Shown here in pieces: positions 17,101-25,874 of a DNA stretch of 64,000 bases. Each line of letters opens with the position of its first letter. Positions within the stretch are counted from its first letter, which is position 1. The stretch comes from Sphingobacteriaceae bacterium DW12 (GTDB lineage Bacteria; Bacteroidota; Bacteroidia; Sphingobacteriales; Sphingobacteriaceae). The notes beneath the pieces were generated by a model that ran no database searches, was not told where the DNA came from, and worked only from the letters and a program-made list of their open reading frames with translations. The position numbers and the translations under genes were made by a program. The stretch covers positions 558,001 through 622,000 of the forward strand of contig JROE01000002.1 in NCBI GenBank assembly GCA_000783305.1, read 5' to 3'.

Positions 17101-18345
17101 TTAAATAGTTTCTGTTTCATTCGTGTTTTCGACTTTCTCGTCCTTGAAAAAAATCAAGAAGAAAAAGAAGACTACTACTGCAATAACGGCAGGAATCACC
17201 CATACCTTGTTCCAGAATAAGGCGATATCAGTGGATTTAATATCCAAATACATGTCGCTTACGTATCCAGCTACCCAAAATCCAATCAATTGGCCCACGC
17301 CATATGTGGCAAGTGTAATCAATCCTTGAGCAGAACTCTTATACTTTACGCCCGCCTTTGCATCGGTATAAATCTGACCGGATACAAAGAAGAAATCATA
17401 GCATACCCCATGTAGTGCAATACCCAAAATCAGCATGAAAGTCAAATCACCTGCATTGCCATAAGCAAACAAGAGGTAACGTGCTGCCCAAGCAAGCATA
17501 CCTACTAAAATGGTTTTCTTGAAACCAAAACGAGTAAAGAACACGGGTAACAAGAGTAGGAACAAGACTTCGGAAATCTGTCCTATCGTCATTTTCCCTG
17601 TTGGATTTTCAAGGTTAATCTCACTTAGGAAGACGTTGGCATTCTGATAATAAAATGCTAATGGAATACAAATCAAAATTGACGAGATAAAGAAAAGTAG
17701 GAAATTTCTATCCTTTAACAATTTAACGGCATCTAACCCCAGAATTTGACTAATAGAGGCCTTTCCATCATTGCTGACTTTCACCGGTGGCGTCTTAGGC
17801 AGCATAAAGCTGAATACACCTAACACTAATGAAGCGATTCCAGCCATTAGAAATGTATTTTGAAGCAATCCATCAGCTGCATCCCATTTGAACAGGTAGC
17901 TAATTGCTAAACCAGCAACTATCCAGCCTATTGTACCCCAGATACGGATACTTGAAAATTCCTTTTCCGGATTTTTCATTTGACGGAAAGAAACAGAATT
18001 GACTAAAGAAAGCGTTGGCATATAAAGAAGCATATATCCCAAAACATAAGGATAAAACTCGCTAACAGACGTTGATTTGTACATTTGGTACATTAAAACC
18101 GCCCCAACAATGTGCAACACTCCTAATATCCGTTCTGCATTAAAGAACCGATCGGCTATCATGCCGATAATAAATGGTGCTACAATAGCACCCCAAGATT
18201 GGGTAGAAAACACATTCGCGCTCTCCAACCCTGTTGCATTCAAGCCTTTACTAAGAAAAGTACCCAACGTAACAAACCATGCTCCCCAAATAAAAAATTC
18301 GAGAAACATCATAAAAGAAAGTTTAATTCTTATTCCTGTTGTCAT
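17101..18345 (-). CDS. MFS permease of the nucleoside:H+ symporter (NupG-like) type
   Basis: 414 aa with 12 hydrophobic segments. The N-terminus (MMFLEFFIWGAWFVTLG, about 12-28) is typical of the Bacteroidota branch of the NupG/XapB family. NupG carries nucleosides, but many Bacteroidota members sit in sugar operons. Here it lies 31 bp before the GMC dehydrogenase gene and probably imports the oxidised or isomerised sugar (inference). A 91-bp gap separates it from the upstream isomerase gene, so an internal promoter is possible. Confidence 0.88.
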   Translation of the reverse strand: MTTGIRIKLSFMMFLEFFIWGAWFVTLGTFLSKGLNATGLESANVFSTQSWGAIVAPFIIGMIADRFFNAERILGVLHIVGAVLMYQMYKSTSVSEFYPYVLGYMLLYMPTLSLVNSVSFRQMKNPEKEFSSIRIWGTIGWIVAGLAISYLFKWDAADGLLQNTFLMAGIASLVLGVFSFMLPKTPPVKVSNDGKASISQILGLDAVKLLKDRNFLLFFISSILICIPLAFYYQNANVFLSEINLENPTGKMTIGQISEVLFLLLLPVFFTRFGFKKTILVGMLAWAARYLLFAYGNAGDLTFMLILGIALHGVCYDFFFVSGQIYTDAKAGVKYKSSAQGLITLATYGVGQLIGFWVAGYVSDMYLDIKSTDIALFWNKVWVIPAVIAVVVFFFFLIFFKDEKVENTNETETI

Positions 18346-18436
18346 AAAAATGGTTTATAGAAAATCGATGTTGATTTAAAACTAAGAGCAATTTATAAAA
18401 AAATATTATATTGTACAGAATACACACTTAAAAAAG

Positions 18437-19378
18437 TTACACAGCAAAGCTGTCTACTTCACGATATGCAGCTAGCAAAGCGTCTTCACCAGCTTTACCA
18501 CCTTTAGACATGCCATGTTCCATACCGACTATACCTTTGTATCCTTTGTTGTATAACCACTTAAATACATTTTTGTAATTGACTTCTCCTGTTGTTGGCT
18601 CATTACGGCCAGGATTGTCTCCTACCTGTACATAGGCAATCTCGCTCCAGCATTGGTTCATCAAATTAATAAGATTTCCCTCATTTTTTTGTTGATGATA
18701 AGCATCATATAATATCTTACATGATGGACTGCCTACTGCTTTGCATATTTCATAAGTCTGGTCGGTATATCTCAAAAATAGGTCGGGTGTGTCACTCAAT
18801 GGTTCCAGCACCATCGTGATGCCATGCGGTTCAAAGATTTCGGCACCACGTTTCAATCCTTCAATGACATTGGCCGTCTGGACGCCAATTGGAAGCCGTC
18901 TTTCATAATCCCCAGGTACTACTGTCACCCACTTAGCACCTACACGCTTAGCGATTTCGACAGATTCACGGCAGCCTTTCAAGAAGATATCGACATGCTC
19001 TTGTTTTCCTGCCGCTAGGGTATTCGCACCATTCCCACCTTTTGGCACAACAAAAACCCCCATCGTCATTCCCAACTTGGCCAAAAGTTCGCCTGCCTTT
19101 TTCTGCTCATCTACCGACCTACCAGGCATTCCATTGTCTTCAAGACCACGAAAACCCAAATCGTGCATATATTTGATTTCATCTAAGAAATTTTTTCCGG
19201 CTGAAGTACTAAACATCCCCTGATGTGGAGCATAGTTTAATTTAAAAGTTTCGCCCTTCAATGCGTTCGAGACACTTTCTGACGATTTGGCTTGATTTTC
19301 TGAAGCCCGTAACATATTATTAGTGAGTAAAGCTCCTGATAACACAGCAGCACTTTTTAAGAAATTACTTCGTTTCAT
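18437..19378 (-). CDS. Sugar isomerase/epimerase (hydroxypyruvate-isomerase-like TIM barrel), exported
   Basis: 313 aa. The leader KRSNFLKS with a hydrophobic stretch is Tat-like but has KR, not RR. The body is a xylose-isomerase-like TIM barrel with metal-site segments MVLEPLSD, LYDAYHQQ, YVQVGDNPGR and GMEHGMS, the layout of hydroxypyruvate isomerase/tagatose epimerase relatives (Glu, Asp, His, Glu ligands). It follows the ApbE gene by 4 bp. Expected role: isomerisation or epimerisation of a keto sugar made by the operon oxidoreductases. Substrate unknown. Confidence 0.85.
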   Translation of the reverse strand: MKRSNFLKSAAVLSGALLTNNMLRASENQAKSSESVSNALKGETFKLNYAPHQGMFSTSAGKNFLDEIKYMHDLGFRGLEDNGMPGRSVDEQKKAGELLAKLGMTMGVFVVPKGGNGANTLAAGKQEHVDIFLKGCRESVEIAKRVGAKWVTVVPGDYERRLPIGVQTANVIEGLKRGAEIFEPHGITMVLEPLSDTPDLFLRYTDQTYEICKAVGSPSCKILYDAYHQQKNEGNLINLMNQCWSEIAYVQVGDNPGRNEPTTGEVNYKNVFKWLYNKGYKGIVGMEHGMSKGGKAGEDALLAAYREVDSFAV

Positions 19379-19382
19379 ACTG

Positions 19383-20417
19383 TTAGTTTAGATTTTGGTT
19401 TACGCGAAAGAGTTTGTCAAAGCCTTTGGTGTGCGCTTCTTCAATCTCCCCGTTTTGGTTATTATAAATTACATAAATATCAACATTTTTTCTCTTATCC
19501 GCAAAAGCGAGTGCTTCTTTCGGGCTCATGGCCATAAAAATATTATCCAATGCATCACCCTCCATAGCACTTGGTGCATAGACCGTGACGCTCACCATAT
19601 TGGAAAGATAAGAGTATCCTGTGCGAGGATCGATATGATGGGTAATCTTACGACCTTTGTCCATCAAAAATTTCTCAAAGTTACCGGCTGTTGTAATTGC
19701 TCCTGACGAGAGTGCTACAACATCTTGCTTTAAGCTCATTTTGCCGTCGTTCATTACAGGTCTTTCGATACCGACCTTCATACTATCTCCATCAGGCTTG
19801 ACCCCTTGAATACGTAGTTCTCCGCCCAATTCCACAACAAAACTCTTAATCCCTCTATCCATGAGATATGCGGCAAGAACATCAACAGAATATCCTTGGG
19901 CAATACCATTAAGATCGATCGTGACGCGAGGATTGGTCTTAATAAGACGTCTACCTTTCACTTTCAATTGATGCATTCCAACATCCTTTAATGCATTTTG
20001 AATCTGCATGGAATCTGGTAAAGAGGATATACGCTTGGGTCCAAAGCCCCACAATTGGACCAAAGGTGCGACCGTAATATCAAACTGACCTTTGGATAAC
20101 TTATGATATTTAAAAGATGCGGCAATCACATTCTTCATATGCACATCCATATCCACTTCTTGCACATCAGATTGATTGAACCTAGAAATAAGTGATTGAT
20201 TATTATAGATAGACATAGACAAATCAATGTCATTCAATATACTGTCTATCGCAGACTTTTCCATCTGCTTGTCGGAATAATATACGATATGATAGGTAGT
20301 ACCTTGTGCTCTTCCATCGATAACTCTCCTTTCAGGGCTCACTTTATTTGGCTGTTGGGCACATAACGCCGAACAGCCAATAAAGCAAAAGAATAGAGTT
20401 ATCCATGAAAATCTCAT
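19383..20417 (-). CDS. apbE: FAD:protein FMN transferase (ApbE family)
   Basis: 344 aa with a Sec-type leader (residues 1-20, with Cys15 and Cys19 as possible lipidation sites). It transfers FMN from FAD onto Thr/Ser of target proteins in the periplasm. Family segments: FDITVAPLVQLWGFGP (112-127), DLNGIAQGY (168-176), SSGAITTAGNF (237-247) and HIDPRTG (261-267), plus the metal-binding region around EGDALD (286-291). It sits inside the sugar-oxidation operon: 9 bp after a Gfo/Idh/MocA gene and 4 bp before the isomerase gene. I found no obvious flavinylation target among its neighbours. Confidence 0.9.
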   Translation of the reverse strand: MRFSWITLFFCFIGCSALCAQQPNKVSPERRVIDGRAQGTTYHIVYYSDKQMEKSAIDSILNDIDLSMSIYNNQSLISRFNQSDVQEVDMDVHMKNVIAASFKYHKLSKGQFDITVAPLVQLWGFGPKRISSLPDSMQIQNALKDVGMHQLKVKGRRLIKTNPRVTIDLNGIAQGYSVDVLAAYLMDRGIKSFVVELGGELRIQGVKPDGDSMKVGIERPVMNDGKMSLKQDVVALSSGAITTAGNFEKFLMDKGRKITHHIDPRTGYSYLSNMVSVTVYAPSAMEGDALDNIFMAMSPKEALAFADKRKNVDIYVIYNNQNGEIEEAHTKGFDKLFRVNQNLN

Positions 20418-20426
20418 GAAGACAAC

Positions 20427-21743
20427 TTAGATATAAAGGTTGGTATTCTGCCCTGGAATGGCTTCAGGATATAGGCCGTCTGCATTAGGCAGAATTTTAG
20501 GCTTTGCATCCCAAGCGTATGTAGTGGGTTGAAGATCGACAGTGGATTCCAATGCTGCATCCCATTTTATTACTTTGCCAGTGTAACATGCTATACGGCC
20601 AATTATACCCGTTAGTGTACTATAAGCACCGTACTCGGCATTGTCAAACTTGTATTCTCCCTTAGAGATCGCTTCAAATAGTTCTTTATGTTCTTGTTGA
20701 TAAGGATTAGGATTCCCTTTAGGATCGTGACGATAGATTTCCTTACCATTGGCATCCCAAATTACACCTTGCCCACCAGCTGAAAGATATGTCCTTCCTT
20801 TGGTTGCTTGAAATGTCTCGTCCACTCGATTCGCAATACCCTCGAAATGACGACATTGACTATATACAACTGAACCGTCTCCATAAGTCAATTCAACAGC
20901 AAAATTATCATAAATCTCGCCATAATCTTTTCCTTTGCGATAAGCTTGGCTTCCTGTTCCTTGGATAGATACTGGATATGCACCTTTTACCCAATTTGCA
21001 ATATCGATGTTGTGTACATGTTGCTCCACAATATGATCACCACACAACCAATTGAAATAATACCAGTTACGCATTTGATATTCCATTTCTGTCATCTCTG
21101 GTTTACGTGGTCTCACCCATACACCACCACTATTCCAATAAACCTGTCCAGAAACCACATCACCGATAGCACCATCCTGGATACGTTTGATTACCTCTCT
21201 ATAGTTCGTCTGGTATCTCCGTTGTAAACCAACTACAACATTCAATTTTTTACGTTTTGCTTCAGCTGCAGCTGCTAACACTCTGCGGATTCCTGGGATA
21301 TCGGTAGCAACAGGCTTTTCCATAAACACATGTTTACCCTGTTTCACCGCCTCTTCAAAATGTATTGGACGAAATCCAGGAGGCGTGGTCAAAATAACGA
21401 CGTCAGCATCCTTAATAGCAGATTTGTATCCATCAAATCCAACATATTTGCGACTCTCGGGAATGTCGATCTTATCTTGGAACTTCTCTTTTAAAGTATT
21501 ATATGTGGAATCCAAATTGTCTTTAAAAGCATCTGCCATTGCTACCAATTTGATATTCTGCCCGGAAGCAAAAGCATCGAAAGCAGCTCCAGTACCACGA
21601 CCACCACAGCCAATCAAGGCAACTTTGATAATATCGCTGCCTGCTGCAAAGACATCAGAAATAGGCATAGACCCCAAGGCTGCAGTACCTGCTACCGCAG
21701 CACTGGCCTTTAAAAAATCCCTACGTTTAAAATTGTTATTCAT
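20427..21743 (-). CDS. Gfo/Idh/MocA family oxidoreductase, Tat-exported
   Basis: 438 aa from the ATG at 21743; a TTG three codons upstream is the longer alternative. Tat leader KRRDFLKA just after the start, hydrophobic stretch ending DVFAAG. NAD-binding GCGGRGTG and the family EKP motif (142-144 from this start) in HVFMEKPVAT. The C-terminal half has a block rich in aromatic residues and His (YYFNWLCGDHIVEQHVHNIDI) typical of exported members. It belongs to a different branch from the 472/476-aa oxidoreductases here. Second gene of the run, 29 bp after the FGE-fold gene. Substrate unknown, presumably a glycoside or its keto form. Confidence 0.88.
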   Translation of the reverse strand: MNNNFKRRDFLKASAAVAGTAALGSMPISDVFAAGSDIIKVALIGCGGRGTGAAFDAFASGQNIKLVAMADAFKDNLDSTYNTLKEKFQDKIDIPESRKYVGFDGYKSAIKDADVVILTTPPGFRPIHFEEAVKQGKHVFMEKPVATDIPGIRRVLAAAAEAKRKKLNVVVGLQRRYQTNYREVIKRIQDGAIGDVVSGQVYWNSGGVWVRPRKPEMTEMEYQMRNWYYFNWLCGDHIVEQHVHNIDIANWVKGAYPVSIQGTGSQAYRKGKDYGEIYDNFAVELTYGDGSVVYSQCRHFEGIANRVDETFQATKGRTYLSAGGQGVIWDANGKEIYRHDPKGNPNPYQQEHKELFEAISKGEYKFDNAEYGAYSTLTGIIGRIACYTGKVIKWDAALESTVDLQPTTYAWDAKPKILPNADGLYPEAIPGQNTNLYI

Positions 21744-21772
21744 TTTATACAAAAAGTTTATTTGGTTGAGTT

Positions 21773-22735
21773 TTAAAAATCTTTAATTGGGGCTTTATCA
21801 TAATAAGCCATAATCTCAGCATGAGAAGGAGCTGTCTGCGGTCTTACAAGACGTAAACCTACAAAAGGAGCTTCAGGAAACCACCAATTGGATTTCGGAA
21901 TTTGAGGATCGAGTTGCTTCCAACTTGGATCGGAGGCCATACGAGAAGCCGATCTTAAATCCTTAGCTTCATTATCAAAGGCACCTCCGCGTACACTATG
22001 TGGGTAGAGTTTTGTAGGAATATTTACGGGATTGTCCGCTTTCTTTCCTGCAAATTGCTTATAAAATTGAGCATCATACTGATCGTATGTCCACTCTGCA
22101 ACATTCCCCAACATATCATAGAGTCCCCATTTATTAGGCTTTTTAAGCCCTACCTTTTGCGTTTGTTCATTGCTATTGGCCTTATACCATGCATATTGGT
22201 CTAATTGGGCGGCATCATTTCCAAAGTAATAATCATCATTACTACCTGCCCGACTGGCGTACTCCCATTCGGCTTCAGTAGGCAGTCTAAAGAAAACTCC
22301 GGTCCTGACATAAAGCCACTTACAGAATTGAATGGCATTATAATGGGTCATGGCCAAAGCAGGGTGCCCTTCCTTGCCCATTCCGAACGTCATATCTAAA
22401 TATGGCTTAGTAGGTCGCGTCACTGCATCGACCTCTGCACTCACCTTACCATCATTGGAATTACTTATTTCGTAGTCTTTATAGACAAAAGGTTCATAGA
22501 GATCCCAGGTTACTTCGAATGTACTCATCCAAAAAGGATTAATCTTCACCTCGTGTAAAGGCATCTCGTCCTCCTTCCCGTTGGCACTGCCTTGTTTAAA
22601 GGTCCCTCCAGGAATCGCTTCCATTGTAAAATTCAACTTCGTTCCCTTTACATCTTGGGTGTATTTTTCAAATTTGGTTTGTGCACTCCCGTAGGACGCA
22701 CACATTAAAAGTCCTAATGATAACAATATTCGCAT
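21773..22735 (-). CDS. Formylglycine-generating-enzyme-fold protein without the catalytic cysteines
   Basis: 320 aa with a Sec leader (to about Ala18). FGE/SUMF1-fold signatures are clear: IPGGTFKQGS (41-50), FRLPTEAEWEYASR (149-162), GLYDMLGNVAEW (204-215) and SVRGGAF (247-253). True FGE oxidises sulfatase Cys using a Cys pair in the segment after RGG(S/A). Here that segment has none, and the mature protein has a single Cys (138). So sulfatase activation is unlikely; a binding or other hydroxylation role is possible. First gene of the minus-strand sugar operon. No sulfatase gene lies in the window. Confidence 0.85.
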   Translation of the reverse strand: MRILLSLGLLMCASYGSAQTKFEKYTQDVKGTKLNFTMEAIPGGTFKQGSANGKEDEMPLHEVKINPFWMSTFEVTWDLYEPFVYKDYEISNSNDGKVSAEVDAVTRPTKPYLDMTFGMGKEGHPALAMTHYNAIQFCKWLYVRTGVFFRLPTEAEWEYASRAGSNDDYYFGNDAAQLDQYAWYKANSNEQTQKVGLKKPNKWGLYDMLGNVAEWTYDQYDAQFYKQFAGKKADNPVNIPTKLYPHSVRGGAFDNEAKDLRSASRMASDPSWKQLDPQIPKSNWWFPEAPFVGLRLVRPQTAPSHAEIMAYYDKAPIKDF

Positions 22736-22885
22736 ATGACTACAAAGAAATAACTAGACAGATTCTAGGCTTAAATTAATTTGGAAAAACCTCAAAACTT
22801 ACTTTTTCCGAAGAATAAAGTTACACTAATTGTACTTATTACACACAAACAGGCCATAACAAATCTGTTACAGACTTTTGGAGCA

Positions 22886-23803
22886 TTAAAAATCAAATAA
22901 ATACTGTAGGATATAGAACCAAACAGTAGATGTCAAGAGACCAATTATTATACTGACACCTATGGTTAGATTGGCAATTTTACTGTCCAACTTGAATTGA
23001 TCAATAAGTATACTTGTCGAGACCAAGCAAGGCATAGACATTTCGAAAATACTGACGGCACCGTAAGCATTCTCTCCTTTCATAAAAAAAACGAAACCTA
23101 AGACCAATCCGGGTGCTATCAAAAGTTTATATAACAGCGATATGGAAATACTTTGGATCTCTTCCTTCCACCCTTTGAATGTTAATTGTAACCCAACCGA
23201 AAATAAGGCTAGTGGAGAAACGGTAGCAGCAAGCTTATCAAACAAAGGGTCTAAAGGCTTCATATCAATGAAATGTGGTAGTGACAAAGCACAAACGCAT
23301 CCGATAAAGGGTGGAAAAGTAAGCAAGCGTCTCCCTGCCTCACGTACTCGCACACCTAATGACGAATTACTATCTTCCCGTCCAGCGATGTAGACACCTA
23401 AAGTTGACAATAAAAAAAAGGTGGCCTGATCGCAAATAATAGCGATAGCAAGATACTGCTCACCAAAGAAACTGGCGACCAATGGAAACCCTACGAAAGA
23501 GGTATTACTAAACCCAGAGACTAGTATCAATGTAAGTTTGGTCTTAGTCGTGTATTGTTTAAAAAAACCTACTACACGAAAGCAAATCATACTACCCAAC
23601 AATACGATAAATGGGCTAAATACTGGGAACACCATATCTTGCCCCCAAGAGATGTGAGGTAAATATTTAAAAGATACTGCGGGCAGAGCGAGATAGAGTA
23701 CCCACGTGTTGATTCCTTTGTGCGCCTCCGGATGGATAAGCTTGGTTTGCCTTAAAGCATACCCCGCCCCCATACAGATGATTATCAAAACAAAATTTAC
23801 CAA
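22886..23803 (-). CDS. AEC-family permease (auxin efflux carrier/malate permease type)
   Basis: 305 aa with about 10 membrane segments and the AEC layout: five-helix halves, GFSNTSFVGFP in the first half, a polar loop, then a second half ending in VGVSIIIGLLTSTVW. AEC permeases move organic anions or small metabolites. Start choice: I took a TTG at 23803 (giving MVNFVLIIICMGAGY, which aligns with usual AEC N-termini). The frame extends to a TTG at 23827, but that overlaps a -7 promoter element; an ATG at 23773 would cut into helix 1. It stands alone upstream of the sugar operon. Confidence 0.82.
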   Translation of the reverse strand: MVNFVLIIICMGAGYALRQTKLIHPEAHKGINTWVLYLALPAVSFKYLPHISWGQDMVFPVFSPFIVLLGSMICFRVVGFFKQYTTKTKLTLILVSGFSNTSFVGFPLVASFFGEQYLAIAIICDQATFFLLSTLGVYIAGREDSNSSLGVRVREAGRRLLTFPPFIGCVCALSLPHFIDMKPLDPLFDKLAATVSPLALFSVGLQLTFKGWKEEIQSISISLLYKLLIAPGLVLGFVFFMKGENAYGAVSIFEMSMPCLVSTSILIDQFKLDSKIANLTIGVSIIIGLLTSTVWFYILQYLFDF

Positions 23804-23824
23804 AATAACTTTAGTTTTTATTTG

Positions 23825-23832
23825 CAAAGGTA
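23825..23832 (-). promoter_or_regulatory. TAnnTTTG -7 element for the AEC permease
   Basis: Reads TACCTTTG on the minus strand, about 21 nt before the chosen TTG start at 23803. No clear -33 element. Confidence 0.35.
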
Positions 23833-23934
23833 ATTTTCTTTGTGATTACCTGCTAATCTCTCTGACATTTAACCAAGGGATGAAATGGCGGCTTAATATT
23901 TCGTCAATCAAAAGTCTATTTCAGATAAAATACA

Positions 23935-23942
23935 TATTTTTG
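23935..23942 (+). promoter_or_regulatory. TAnnTTTG -7 element for the PagL-like gene
   Basis: TATTTTTG, 45 nt upstream of the TTG start at 23988. The -33 element is not recognisable. Confidence 0.4.
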
Positions 23943-23987
23943 CACGACAACAACATTGTGCACTTACCCTTATAATTTATTAGGAGA

Positions 23988-25145
23988 TTGAAAAACATTT
24001 TTACACTTTTTATTTTGCACACCATTAGCACTTTTGCTATGGCCCAAGAGATCCAATACACTGGATTTACCGATAGTGTATCTGTCCGTAAGGTGAGAAA
24101 CCCGATAGTAATAGAAATTGAAGCCGAAAACGGAGGAATATTAGCAGAAAAGGATATTAAGAATACAACTTTCGAGGATGCCTATTACAGTGGTTTCAAT
24201 CTGAGGGTGGGCTGGCAGACCCAAAAGTCCAAAGATATTTATCATCAATTATACAATTACCCAATATACGGCATCGGAGCCTATACCAGTACATTTAAAA
24301 CCAATGTATTAGGAAGTCCATATGCGATATATGGATTTATCCTCGTGCCAATACACCCAAAGGAAAACAGGCGTTGGTCTTATGAGTATCGAATTGCGCT
24401 AGGACTATCTGGAAATTTCAAACCTTATGATGAGGAGAAAAATCCACTGAATCTCGTAATTGGCTCTAAAAACAATGTTTTTATAGATTTGGGATTTCGA
24501 GCAAAGTATAAATTGCACGAAAAATTCGATGTGGGTATCGGGGCGGCATTTCATCACTTTTCCAATGGTGCACTTAGACTGCCAAATAAGGGTGTAAACT
24601 TACTCCCTATTACCGCATCTCTTTCCTATACTCCCAATCCCAAAAATGTAGATTTTTCGAGAGTCGAAGTCCCACCTTTCGAAAGTAGTTTTTTATACCA
24701 CATAAATATTGCTGGTGGTATAAAACAAGTGGACAAAGAAAGTGATAAACGTTATTACAAATCCACATTGGGCGCGTATATGAGCAGGCACGTGTCCTAT
24801 AAATGGCGTATAGGAGCTGGGTTTGACCTATTTTATTCGGCATCGGGTAATGCTGTCGAAATTGCGGGTGATGAAAAAGGTAAACTGGGTTCTGTACTTT
24901 CAGGTGGTCCCGCATTTTATCTTGCCCATGTTCTGAACGAAAGACTGGTATTGAACGGCAATGTAGGCTACTATCTGCATAGAAATGCATTCAACGGCGA
25001 GATAAAAAAAGTATACTTGAGAGCAGGAGCACGTTACTACGTTTATAGAAACCTAAATATGGGCGTGTCGATTAAAGCGCATATGGGAAAGGCTGACTAC
25101 ATCGAGTGGACAACAGGTTACACCTTTGGTAGAAAAACAAAATAA
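23988..25145 (+). CDS. Acyloxyacyl hydrolase / lipid A 3-O-deacylase (PagL-like) outer-membrane protein
   Basis: 385 aa. It starts at a TTG directly after a TAGGAG ribosome-binding-like sequence; the resulting leader (about 18 residues, ending AMAQ) confirms the start. The PagL-type active site is visible as HHFSNGALRLPN (about 182-193), with the conserved His-Ser dyad. The flanking sequence alternates as beta-strands of an eight-stranded barrel. PagL removes the 3-O acyl chain of lipid A in the outer membrane. At 385 aa it is about twice Pseudomonas PagL, as usual for Bacteroidota forms. A structured intergenic element follows the stop. Confidence 0.82.
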   Translation: MKNIFTLFILHTISTFAMAQEIQYTGFTDSVSVRKVRNPIVIEIEAENGGILAEKDIKNTTFEDAYYSGFNLRVGWQTQKSKDIYHQLYNYPIYGIGAYTSTFKTNVLGSPYAIYGFILVPIHPKENRRWSYEYRIALGLSGNFKPYDEEKNPLNLVIGSKNNVFIDLGFRAKYKLHEKFDVGIGAAFHHFSNGALRLPNKGVNLLPITASLSYTPNPKNVDFSRVEVPPFESSFLYHINIAGGIKQVDKESDKRYYKSTLGAYMSRHVSYKWRIGAGFDLFYSASGNAVEIAGDEKGKLGSVLSGGPAFYLAHVLNERLVLNGNVGYYLHRNAFNGEIKKVYLRAGARYYVYRNLNMGVSIKAHMGKADYIEWTTGYTFGRKTK

Positions 25146-25276
25146 GACTCTATTCCATACTACACCGTATGTTCACTTTGCTGCAAAAAAGTCCTTGATT
25201 CGACATCTATTTGAATCCATACTTTCTTGCAGCACAAGTAGATTTTATTGTAATCAAAAATTGACGGTGTGGAGTC
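25146..25276. repeat. Nested palindromic element between convergent genes
   Basis: Three nested pairings: GACTC 25146-25150 with GAGTC 25272-25276; ACACCGT 25162-25168 with ACGGTGT 25264-25270; and an inner stem 25175-25186 with 25227-25239 (12 bp, one bulged base), continued by AAAGT/ACTTT (25188-25192 with 25221-25225) and GATTC/GAATC (25197-25201 with 25213-25217). It fills the whole gap between two convergent stop codons. It could be a bidirectional terminator, a REP/MITE-like repeat or a structured RNA. Confidence 0.5.
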
Positions 25277-25280
25277 CTGC

Positions 25281-25874
25281 TTAGAACAACAGCTTACGAC
25301 TTACTTCTTTATCAATGGTAATGTAACCTGGATAATAAAAAGTTTGTCCAGCAATCGTTATAGCAGGTTTAATTTTCAATGTCAACACACCCTTTGAATC
25401 TTGATTCCTAGATAGTGATTGGATAAAATCCTGAATTCCCGCGCCTTTCATGGATTCGTACAAATTTGTTCGAATTTTAATCGGCACTATGGCTGACTCA
25501 TTTGGAGCTATATCTAATTTTTGAATCACCTCTCCTTCTGCTAAATCTGTATTTTGAAATGCGATCTTATATTGAAACTTATTGATGGCAGCTTTCTTCC
25601 CTGTTGGATTCGTAACCTTTAACCGGACGCTGGCATCCATAGGTACATCTTTTCTAAGCATTGCGATCGCTAATCCAGGAAGTGCGGACAAATCGACCTC
25701 TCCATCCTTAAATACTTGCTTGAAATTAGCTCCTGCCAATCTCAAACTATCAATCGACTCCAAATCATACTTACATTTACTCAGATTTTCGATTTCCCTT
25801 TTTTGACGATTCACGCCGCAACCCACCGTCAACAATACGAGTAGGCAAATTACCAAACCTTTTATTCTATTCAT
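25281..25874 (-). CDS. LEA-type-2 (WHy-like) lipoprotein
   Basis: 197 aa lipoprotein: leader to residue 18 with lipobox TVGC (Cys19). The body resembles the LEA14/WHy beta-sandwich: a mid segment with VRLKVTNPTGKKAAINKFQYKIAF and a terminal LTLKIKPAITIAGQTF strand pair, typical of water-stress/hypersensitive-response-like domains. In bacteria these are envelope proteins of unclear function. Translationally coupled to the upstream gene: start and stop overlap by one base at 25874. Confidence 0.72.
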   Translation of the reverse strand: MNRIKGLVICLLVLLTVGCGVNRQKREIENLSKCKYDLESIDSLRLAGANFKQVFKDGEVDLSALPGLAIAMLRKDVPMDASVRLKVTNPTGKKAAINKFQYKIAFQNTDLAEGEVIQKLDIAPNESAIVPIKIRTNLYESMKGAGIQDFIQSLSRNQDSKGVLTLKIKPAITIAGQTFYYPGYITIDKEVSRKLLF

